DNA from: Acidobacteriota bacterium
Lineage (GTDB): Bacteria; Acidobacteriota; UBA6911; RPQK01; JAJDTT01
NCBI GenBank assembly: GCA_028874215.1
Contig: JAPPLF010000006.1
Coordinates: 1-64,000, forward strand
Reading direction: 5' to 3'
Length of the DNA: 64,000 bases
Positions 58,299 through 64,000 of this stretch are shown here, one piece after another (positions within the stretch are counted from its first letter, which is position 1; every line of letters begins with the position of its first letter). The notes under the pieces were generated by a model, which had not been told where the DNA came from, searched no databases, and saw only the letters and a program-made list of their open reading frames with translations. The translations under genes and the position numbers were made by a program.

Positions 58299-59705
58299 TT
58301 ACCCTCTTCGTCCCCGAATCCGGCCCTTTTTGAGGAAGCCCTCGTAGTGCCTCATGATCAGTTGCGACTCGATCTGTTTGACCGTGTCCATCCCCACTCC
58401 CACCACGATGAGGAGAGACGTTCCTCCGAAATAGAAGGTCACCCCCAACCCGTTGGTGAAGAAATCCAGATTGTTGTCGATCAGGAAGTTGTCCATAACC
58501 GGACCCACCCAGGGAATCGGCTGGACCTTGAATCCGGTCATCAGGAATTCAGGGAGCAGGCAGACCAGAACCAGGTAGACGGCGCCGGCCGCCGTGAGGC
58601 GGCTCAAGGTCCGGTCGATGTACTGTGCGGTTCGCCGGCCGGGCCGAATCCCCGGAATATAGCCGCCGTATTTGCGGATGTTGTCGGCCACCTCGTCCGG
58701 GTTGAAGATGATGCTCACGTAGAAGAAGCAGAAGAACATGATCCCGGCGATGTAGATGAGGTTGTAGAGGGGGTAGCCCTGTTGAAGCTGCGTGGCAAGG
58801 CTCTGGACCCACTCGGCCTCGAAGACCAGGCCCATGGTGGACGGGAAGGCGAGAATGGAGGCGGCGAAGATCACCGGGATGACTCCGCCCGAGTTCACCT
58901 TGAGAGGCAGGTGCGTGGCTTGCCCGCCGTACATTCTCCGGCCCACCACCCGCTTGGCGTACTGGATGGGGATCCTCCGCTGCCCCCGTTCCACGATGAC
59001 GATCCCGATCACCACCAGGATCATCATCACCAGGAGCAGGATGATGGTGAAGACGGACCGGGTTCCCAGCATCCAGTCCTGCCACAGGGAGTAGGCGGCG
59101 GACGGCAGGCCGACCACGATGCCGGCGAAGATGATCAGGGAGATCCCGTTGCCGATGCCGCGTTCGGAAATCTGCTCGCCGAGCCACATCACCAGCGTCG
59201 TTCCGGTGGTGAGGGTCAGCATGGTCATGAGCCGGAAGCCCCAGCCCGGATGCGGCACCACCGGCGGGACCGCCTCCATCCGCTCCAGCACCGAGGCGGA
59301 AGCCAGGCTCTGGAACAGGCAGAGGCCCACGGTCAGGTACCGGGTGTATTGATTGATCTTCTTCCGGCCCAATTGACCTTCCTTGGAGAGCCGCTCCAGG
59401 AAGGGCCAGACCACCGTCAGCAACTGCAGGATGATGGACGCGGTGATGTAGGGAGTGATGCCCAGGGCAAAGATGGAGAACCGGCTCAGGTTGCCCCCCG
59501 AGAACATGTCCAGGAAGCCCAGGACGGTCCCGGCCTGCTGGTTGAAGACCAGTTCCAGGGCGCCGCTGTCCACTCCCGGAGTCGGGATCCAGCTCCCCAC
59601 CCGGTACGCGGCCAGGAGCCCCAGCATGAAGAGGACCCGCCTCCGCAGATCGGGAATATGAAAGATGTTCCGGAAACTGCCCAGAACCGGACTGAAATCG
59701 GCCAT
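58299..59705 (-). CDS. secY: preprotein translocase subunit SecY
   Basis: SecY forms the protein-conducting channel of the inner membrane, about ten transmembrane segments in 468 residues. It begins with the cytosolic FRNIFHIPDLRRRVLFMLG region, then GIMPYIT-type segment GITPYITASIILQ, GTTLVMWLGEQISERGIGNG and FFCFFYVSIIFNPDEVADNI. The start ATG shares bases with the rplO stop (overlap at 59705). The arrangement is the normal spc operon order. Confidence 0.98.
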   Translation of the reverse strand: MADFSPVLGSFRNIFHIPDLRRRVLFMLGLLAAYRVGSWIPTPGVDSGALELVFNQQAGTVLGFLDMFSGGNLSRFSIFALGITPYITASIILQLLTVVWPFLERLSKEGQLGRKKINQYTRYLTVGLCLFQSLASASVLERMEAVPPVVPHPGWGFRLMTMLTLTTGTTLVMWLGEQISERGIGNGISLIIFAGIVVGLPSAAYSLWQDWMLGTRSVFTIILLLVMMILVVIGIVIVERGQRRIPIQYAKRVVGRRMYGGQATHLPLKVNSGGVIPVIFAASILAFPSTMGLVFEAEWVQSLATQLQQGYPLYNLIYIAGIMFFCFFYVSIIFNPDEVADNIRKYGGYIPGIRPGRRTAQYIDRTLSRLTAAGAVYLVLVCLLPEFLMTGFKVQPIPWVGPVMDNFLIDNNLDFFTNGLGVTFYFGGTSLLIVVGVGMDTVKQIESQLIMRHYEGFLKKGRIRGRRG

Positions 59706-60154
59706 CAGCTCAAAACCTCGACATTGCCTCCGGCCTGCTCGATCTTCTCCCGGGCCGACTGGCTGAGGTGGTGCGCGCGAACCGTCAACTTGCGTTCCAG
59801 TTCCCCTTCGCCCAGGATGCGCAGGCCGTCACCCAACTTTTTGATCATACCCCGCTCCATGAGCTGCTCGGGACCGACGGCGGTTCCGTCCTCGAAACGA
59901 TTCAGGTCCCGAACGTTGATCACCGCGAACCGCTTGCGGAAGGGGTTCTTGAAACCGCGCTTGGGAATCCTTCGATAGAGGGGCATCTGGCCGCCTTCAA
60001 AACCGGCCCGGGCCGAGTATCCGGAGCGGGACTTCTGACCCTTGAAACCGCGGCCGGCGGTCTTTCCGGTTCCGGAGCCCGGTCCGCGGCCGACCCGCTT
60101 GCGAACGTGACGCGTCCCCGGAGCCGGCTTCAAAGTGTGGAGTGCATGACTCAT
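59705..60154 (-). CDS. rplO: 50S ribosomal protein L15
   Basis: L15 has 149 residues with the glycine-rich [40 protein letters not shown] and [13 protein letters not shown]. The C-terminus holds [19 protein letters not shown]. It is a late assembly protein near the 5S rRNA. It overlaps rpmD by four bases. Confidence 0.98.
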   Translation of the reverse strand: MSHALHTLKPAPGTRHVRKRVGRGPGSGTGKTAGRGFKGQKSRSGYSARAGFEGGQMPLYRRIPKRGFKNPFRKRFAVINVRDLNRFEDGTAVGPEQLMERGMIKKLGDGLRILGEGELERKLTVRAHHLSQSAREKIEQAGGNVEVLS

Positions 60155-60372
60155 CGCTCGTTCCCCTCGACGATCTGCACCAGGTGGGGAATCTTGGCCA
60201 CCATTCCCCGGATCTCCCGGGTGTCGGGCCTCTCCACCACCTGATGCAACTTCCTCAGGCCCAATCCCCGAACCACCAGCTTCTGGTGTTTCGAGCGCCC
60301 GATGGCGCTGCGAACGTAGCGGATTCGGATGGTCCCCGTCCGGCGTCCCTGCGGCTCCCTCTCTTCAGCCAC
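60151..60372 (-). CDS. rpmD: 50S ribosomal protein L30
   Basis: L30 has 73 residues, slightly longer than many because of an N-terminal charged stretch ([12 protein letters not shown]). The core is [20 protein letters not shown], then [20 protein letters not shown]. It abuts rpsE and overlaps rplO, as expected for the spc operon. No unusual residue was noted. Confidence 0.95.
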   Translation of the reverse strand: MAEEREPQGRRTGTIRIRYVRSAIGRSKHQKLVVRGLGLRKLHQVVERPDTREIRGMVAKIPHLVQIVEGNER

Positions 60373-60864
60373 CTAGAGGTCCTCCACGGAAATGCCGCGG
60401 CTCAGGGCCACCGCCTCCGGACTGCGCAACTGGGACAACCCATCGAAAGTGGCCTTGACCACGTTGTGGGGATTGGTGGTTCCCACGCTCTTCGTCACCA
60501 CGTCTCGAATCCCGACCGATTCCATCACTGCCCGAACCGGGCCGCCGGCAATGATGCCGGTCCCTTCCGGAGCCGGTTTGAGAATGACCAGTCCCGCGCC
60601 GAAACGTCCCTTGACGCCATGGTGGATCGTCGACCCCTTCAGCGGAACGCCGATCATGGATTTCTTCGCCTTCTCCATTCCTTTTCTGATGGCCGACGGG
60701 ACCTCGCGCGCTTTGCCCATGCCCCAACCGACCTTCCCGTTCTGGTCTCCCACGACCACCAGTGCGCCGAAGCTGAGGTTTTTTCCTCCCTTCACCACCT
60801 TGGTGACCCGGTTGATTGAGATGACCTGATCCTTCAGTTCGTCGTTGTAGTCCTTATGCGCCAT
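60373..60864 (-). CDS. rpsE: 30S ribosomal protein S5
   Basis: S5 has 163 residues with [40 protein letters not shown] and [20 protein letters not shown]. It contributes to decoding accuracy. The ATG at 60864 (MAHKDYND) is chosen because GGAG lies five bases upstream; a GTG six bases earlier is an alternative. It is directly followed by rpmD. Confidence 0.97.
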   Translation of the reverse strand: MAHKDYNDELKDQVISINRVTKVVKGGKNLSFGALVVVGDQNGKVGWGMGKAREVPSAIRKGMEKAKKSMIGVPLKGSTIHHGVKGRFGAGLVILKPAPEGTGIIAGGPVRAVMESVGIRDVVTKSVGTTNPHNVVKATFDGLSQLRSPEAVALSRGISVEDL

Positions 60865-60877
60865 GAGCACTCCGTGT

Positions 60878-61243
60878 CTAGAACTTGAGCCCCACCTCCC
60901 GGGCGGCGTCCGCCAGAGCCTTGACCCGGCCGAAATACCTGTACCCGCCGCGGTCGAAGACCACCTCGTTGATCCCGGAGGCGAGAGCCTGTCGGGCGAT
61001 GCTGGTCCCGACGCGGCGAGCGGCGTCGATATTGCCTCCGTTGGGCATTTTCTCGCCGTTCACCTTCAAGGTCGAAGCACTCACCAGACTCCGGCCGTGC
61101 TGGTCGTCGATAATCTGGGCATACATGTGTTTCAGGCTGCGAAAGACACAAAGGCGGGGCCGCTCGGGCGTTCCCGACAGCGCCTTCCGGATCCGGCGGT
61201 GGATCCGGGATCTTCGATAAGTCCGACTCGCCTGCTTCGCCAT
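60878..61243 (-). CDS. rplR: 50S ribosomal protein L18
   Basis: L18 has 121 residues with [40 protein letters not shown] and [20 protein letters not shown]. It binds 5S rRNA. It lies between rplF (five bases) and rpsE. Confidence 0.97.
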   Translation of the reverse strand: MAKQASRTYRRSRIHRRIRKALSGTPERPRLCVFRSLKHMYAQIIDDQHGRSLVSASTLKVNGEKMPNGGNIDAARRVGTSIARQALASGINEVVFDRGGYRYFGRVKALADAAREVGLKF

Positions 61244-61248
61244 TCCCC

Positions 61249-61809
61249 TCAGGCTCCCTTCTTGCCCACCTTCAGGTGAATCTGCTCGTTTCTGTACCGG
61301 ATCCCCTTCCCCTTGTAGGCATCCGGCCGCTTCAGGGCGCGGATGTCGGCGGCAACCTGTCCGACACGGTACTTGTCCACCCCTTCGACCTGAATCGTCG
61401 CGACGTAGTTCTGGATCTGGCGGTTGGTCCGCTCCACCCGGATGGTGATGCCGTCCGGGACGGGGAAATCGATGGTATGGGAAAACCCCAGCGACAGGAT
61501 CAGAGATCGGCCTCGCAGTTCGGCACGGAAACCGATTCCGACTATATCCAGCTCCTTGCGGAAGCCCTTGGTGACGCCCGTCACCGAATTCGCCAGCAGC
61601 GACCGGGCCAATCCGTGCAGCGACCGGGAGGTCTTGTCCTCGCCGCCCCTCCGGACTCGGAGCTCGCCGTTCTCCACCGCGGCGGTGATCCCTCGCGGAA
61701 CCGCGGTCGACATGGACCCCAGCGGGCCCTGGACTCGAACCTGACCACCCAGAACCGAAACCTTCACCCCGCTGGGTATGGGGATGGGCATTTTGCCTAC
61801 GCGCGACAT
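61249..61809 (-). CDS. rplF: 50S ribosomal protein L6
   Basis: L6 has 186 residues with [17 protein letters not shown], then [11 protein letters not shown] and the C-terminal [15 protein letters not shown]-like segment ([20 protein letters not shown]). Two repeated alpha-beta halves are as in the family. It stabilises the sarcin-ricin region. It is separated from rpsH by 53 bases. Confidence 0.97.
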   Translation of the reverse strand: MSRVGKMPIPIPSGVKVSVLGGQVRVQGPLGSMSTAVPRGITAAVENGELRVRRGGEDKTSRSLHGLARSLLANSVTGVTKGFRKELDIVGIGFRAELRGRSLILSLGFSHTIDFPVPDGITIRVERTNRQIQNYVATIQVEGVDKYRVGQVAADIRALKRPDAYKGKGIRYRNEQIHLKVGKKGA

Positions 61810-61862
61810 GACGTCTTACTCACAATCTTGGACACGGCCGTAAACCGGCCGGGCTGGCCGGC

Positions 61863-62261
61863 TCAATACACCTCGCAGAGCAACTCTCCACCGATACCCG
61901 ACTCCCGGGCCTTCTTGCCGGTCAGGATTCCCTGAGAGGTGGAAAGGATGTTGATGCCCAGTCCCTCCAAAACCAGGGGAATCTCGTTCCTGCCCACGTA
62001 TCTGCGGCGCCCCGGAGTGCTGACACAGCGAAGGACCTGGATCACGGGCATTTTGTCGGGACCGTATTTGAGGCGGACCGTCAGCTTCTGGAACGGCGGT
62101 TCTCCGTCGGTCGTGTAGCCGGAGATGTAGCCTTCCTGATGGAGGATTTTCACCACTTCCGCCTTGAGCCTGGAGTGGGGGATCCGGACCGCATCGTGCC
62201 GGGCCACGAGGGCGTTTCTGATCCGGGTGAGAAGATCGGCTATGGGATACGTGACTGACAT
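61863..62261 (-). CDS. rpsH: 30S ribosomal protein S8
   Basis: S8 has 132 residues with YPIADLLTRIRNALVARHDA, IPHSRLKAEVVKILHQEGYI, RRRYVGRNEIPLVLEGLGIN and the C-terminus SGIGGELLCEVY. It is a primary rRNA-binding protein of the 30S platform and in enterobacteria also the spc-operon translational repressor. Whether that control exists here is unknown. Confidence 0.98.
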   Translation of the reverse strand: MSVTYPIADLLTRIRNALVARHDAVRIPHSRLKAEVVKILHQEGYISGYTTDGEPPFQKLTVRLKYGPDKMPVIQVLRCVSTPGRRRYVGRNEIPLVLEGLGINILSTSQGILTGKKARESGIGGELLCEVY

Positions 62262-62316
62262 GAGAATCTACTTTCGCCTTCGTCCGCAATCGTCGTCGGA
62301 CGCCGCTGCAGCGGCG

Positions 62317-62502
62317 TCACCAACTGGACTTGATCACTCCCGGAATCTCTCCCAACAAAGCCAACTGGCGGAAACAGATCCTGCAGAGCTGGAACTTGCG
62401 CAGATAACCGCGAGCACGCCCGCAACGCCGGCATCGGTTGTAGCGCCGCGTGGAGAACTTGGCTGGTCTTCTTTGTTTCGCAATCAAACCATTTCGGGCC
62501 AT
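62317..62502 (-). CDS. rpsN: 30S ribosomal protein S14 type Z (zinc form)
   Basis: S14 is the short 61-residue form. It begins [20 protein letters not shown] and has [20 protein letters not shown], so four cysteines bind zinc. It ends GVIKSSW, as type Z proteins do. A GGAGG is next to the ATG at 62502, and a second GGGGAGG lies just upstream. It sits between rplE and rpsH. Confidence 0.97.
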   Translation of the reverse strand: MARNGLIAKQRRPAKFSTRRYNRCRRCGRARGYLRKFQLCRICFRQLALLGEIPGVIKSSW

Positions 62503-62579
62503 CCTCCTACACCTCCCCTGCCGGCGTGCCGGCAACGAACCAGAGTCGAGACTTTCGCCTGCGAAAGTCCCCTGGCGGT

Positions 62580-63143
62580 TCAAAAAATCAGTTGGCGGTC
62601 CTCCTCCCGGCCGAAGGGCACGCCGAGTCCCGCCAGCAGGACGCGCGCCTCTTCATCCGACTTGGCGGTCGTCACTATGGTGACGTTCATTCCGTGCGTC
62701 GTCTCGGCACGGCCCAAGTCGATCTCCGGAAAGATCAAGTGCTCCCGGATTCCGAGCGTATAGTTGCCCTGTCCGTCGAAAGCGTTGGGTGGAACGCCTC
62801 GAAAATCCCGGACCCGGGGCAGACCGATGTTGATGAGCCGGTCCAGGAACTCGAGCATCCGGTTGCCGCGCAACGTGACCATCACTCCGATGGGCATCCC
62901 CTGGCGCAGCTTGAACCCGGCGATGGATTTCCTGGCGCGGGTCACCACCGCCTTCTGCCCGGTGATGGCGGTCAGCTCGGCCGACGCCGAGTCCAGCAGG
63001 CGAATATTCTGGATCGCCTGTCCCATGCCCAGATTGACCACGACCTTCACCAGCCTGGGGATCGCCATGACGTTGTCATAGCCGAACTCCTCCACCAGCT
63101 TCGGGACCACCTCTTCCTTGATCTTCTGTTTGAGCCGAGCCAC
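62580..63143 (-). CDS. rplE: 50S ribosomal protein L5
   Basis: L5 has 187 residues with [59 protein letters not shown] and [20 protein letters not shown]. It binds 5S rRNA and contacts P-site tRNA. It lies 33 bases after rplX and 77 before rpsN. Confidence 0.98.
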   Translation of the reverse strand: MARLKQKIKEEVVPKLVEEFGYDNVMAIPRLVKVVVNLGMGQAIQNIRLLDSASAELTAITGQKAVVTRARKSIAGFKLRQGMPIGVMVTLRGNRMLEFLDRLINIGLPRVRDFRGVPPNAFDGQGNYTLGIREHLIFPEIDLGRAETTHGMNVTIVTTAKSDEEARVLLAGLGVPFGREEDRQLIF

Positions 63144-63176
63144 TGTTTCTACCCTTGCTGCCGCCCCGCCGGGACG

Positions 63177-63497
63177 CTACTTGTCGATGGTGCCTCCGCA
63201 CTTCTTGCAGGTTCGGACCTTCTTTCCGTCCGAGAGCCGCGTATATCCCACCCGGCTCGCCCGGTTGCACTCCCCGCAGATCACCTGCAGATTCGAGAGA
63301 GCCACGGGGGCTTCCTTTTCCAGGATTCCGCCTTGCACGTTCTGTTGCGGATTCTGCCTGGTGTGCCGATGGATCATGTTGATCCTCTCGATCACGGCTC
63401 GTTTCCCATCGGACAATACCTGGAGGACGCGCCCCGTCTTGCCGCGGTCTTTCCCGGCCAGCACCAGCACCTGGTCATTCGCCTTCACGTGGAGCAT
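63177..63497 (-). CDS. rplX: 50S ribosomal protein L24 (with zinc-like cysteines)
   Basis: L24 has 106 residues with a KOW domain ([20 protein letters not shown]) and [20 protein letters not shown]. Its C-terminal part holds CGEC and CKKC pairs, a possible zinc ribbon, common in some L24 proteins. It starts 50S assembly. It begins 19 bases after rplN. Confidence 0.97.
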   Translation of the reverse strand: MLHVKANDQVLVLAGKDRGKTGRVLQVLSDGKRAVIERINMIHRHTRQNPQQNVQGGILEKEAPVALSNLQVICGECNRASRVGYTRLSDGKKVRTCKKCGGTIDK

Positions 63498-63516
63498 CCG
63501 AAAAACCCTCTTCCGG

Positions 63517-63885
63517 TCACAAAACCTCGGGAGCCAACGAAACGATCCTCATGAATCGCTTTTCCCTCAATTCTCTCGCCACGGGACCGAAGACGCGGGT
63601 TCCCACCGGTTCCCGCGCGTTGTTGATGACGACGGCCGCGTTCTCGTCGAAGCGGATGTAAGAGCCGTCCGGCCGCCGGTTCTCCTTGCGCATCCGGACG
63701 ACCACAGCCTTCACCACCTGTCCCTTCTTCACCGCGCCGTTGGGGCTGGCCTCCTTCACCGAGGCCGTGATGACCTCTCCCAGGCTGGCGCCCCGTCCCA
63801 CGTCTCCGCCCAAGGGCGAGATGCAGGAAATCCTTCGGGCTCCCGAATTGTCGGCAACGTTCAGAACGGTCTGCATCTGGATCAT
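63517..63885 (-). CDS. rplN: 50S ribosomal protein L14
   Basis: L14 has 122 residues starting [19 protein letters not shown], with [20 protein letters not shown] and the C-terminal [20 protein letters not shown]. It contacts the 30S subunit in bridge B8. The gene lies seven bases after rpsQ. Confidence 0.98.
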   Translation of the reverse strand: MIQMQTVLNVADNSGARRISCISPLGGDVGRGASLGEVITASVKEASPNGAVKKGQVVKAVVVRMRKENRRPDGSYIRFDENAAVVINNAREPVGTRVFGPVARELREKRFMRIVSLAPEVL

Positions 63886-63892
63886 GATCCAC

Positions 63893-64000
63893 CTACCCCT
63901 TGGCTTTCTCCACGACCCGCACCAGGGTCCAGCGCTTCCGCTTGCTCAAAGGCCGGGTTTCCTCGATCAGAACCTTGTCGCCCGGCCGGCACGCGTTCTC
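63893..64000 (-). CDS. rpsQ: 30S ribosomal protein S17, partial
   Basis: Only the C-terminal 35 residues lie in the window; the 5' part is beyond the right edge. They read [20 protein letters not shown], then [15 protein letters not shown] and a TAG stop. This fits S17 (the GDxVxIxExRPLSKxKxW segment) and its place directly upstream of rplN. S10-operon genes such as rpmC and rplP probably follow outside the window. Confidence 0.93.
   Translation of the reverse strand, partial: ENACRPGDKVLIEETRPLSKRKRWTLVRVVEKAKG

Overview
The window is GC-rich and dense with genes on both strands. It looks like a Gram-negative Acidobacteriota chromosome. The best markers are a von Willebrand factor A protein of the type known as acidobacterial VWFA-related, a neighbouring secreted protein of a kind I associate with the same phylum, and paired PSD1 (DUF1549/DUF1553) and DUF1501 genes like those common in Solibacter-type Acidobacteria and Planctomycetes. 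Kdo synthesis genes and a TolC-type channel show an LPS outer membrane. GTG and TTG starts are frequent. The assignment below phylum is uncertain.

Layout. 1-5780: a plus-strand cluster of amidase, HAD/AIR-synthase fusion, DadA-like oxidoreductase and D-2-hydroxyacid dehydrogenase, closed by palindromic repeats. 5942-14751: housekeeping genes on the plus strand (MsbA-like exporter, YicC, gmk, rpoZ, coaBC, era, family 4 uracil-DNA glycosylase, priA). 14860-18598: a degenerate GTPase-like membrane protein, a secreted protein and a VWA protein. 18641-23039: kdsB, pyrG, kdsA, kdsD, the supply line for Kdo and CTP in LPS assembly. 22959-32919: a MacAB/TolC-like efflux locus with ATPase, permease, one ordinary adaptor, a PHP-like secreted protein and a giant adaptor made of two fused adaptor units on the minus strand, and the outer-membrane channel divergent on the plus strand. 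32946-35274: a small island with an HTH relic, a HEPN/Abi-like gene, tRNA-Gly(CCC) and a secreted oxidoreductase. 35453-46472: di-haem cytochrome c plus PQQ dehydrogenase, convergent with two tandem PSD1-DUF1501 pairs. 46553-51124: Gfo/Idh oxidoreductase, exodeoxyribonuclease III, a five-copy 86-bp tandem repeat, a phosphotriesterase-family hydrolase and a class III aminotransferase. 51199-64000: the distal S10/spc/alpha ribosomal operon on the minus strand (rpsQ to rplQ, with secY, adk, map and rpoA), ending in a DPP IV-like peptidase that overlaps rplQ.

Most worth a second look: the 86-bp tandem repeat, whose units carry two hairpins with invariant complementary loop bases and which has overrun the 3' end of exodeoxyribonuclease III; the HAD/AIR-synthase fusion in its catabolic-looking operon; the duplicated adaptor with a PHP-like gene inside the efflux locus; the DxD (lanthanide-type) active-site motif in the PQQ dehydrogenase; and several promoters whose -10 box lies 5-6 nt from the start codon, implying leaderless mRNAs. 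No CRISPR array, rRNA gene, insertion sequence or prophage was recognised.
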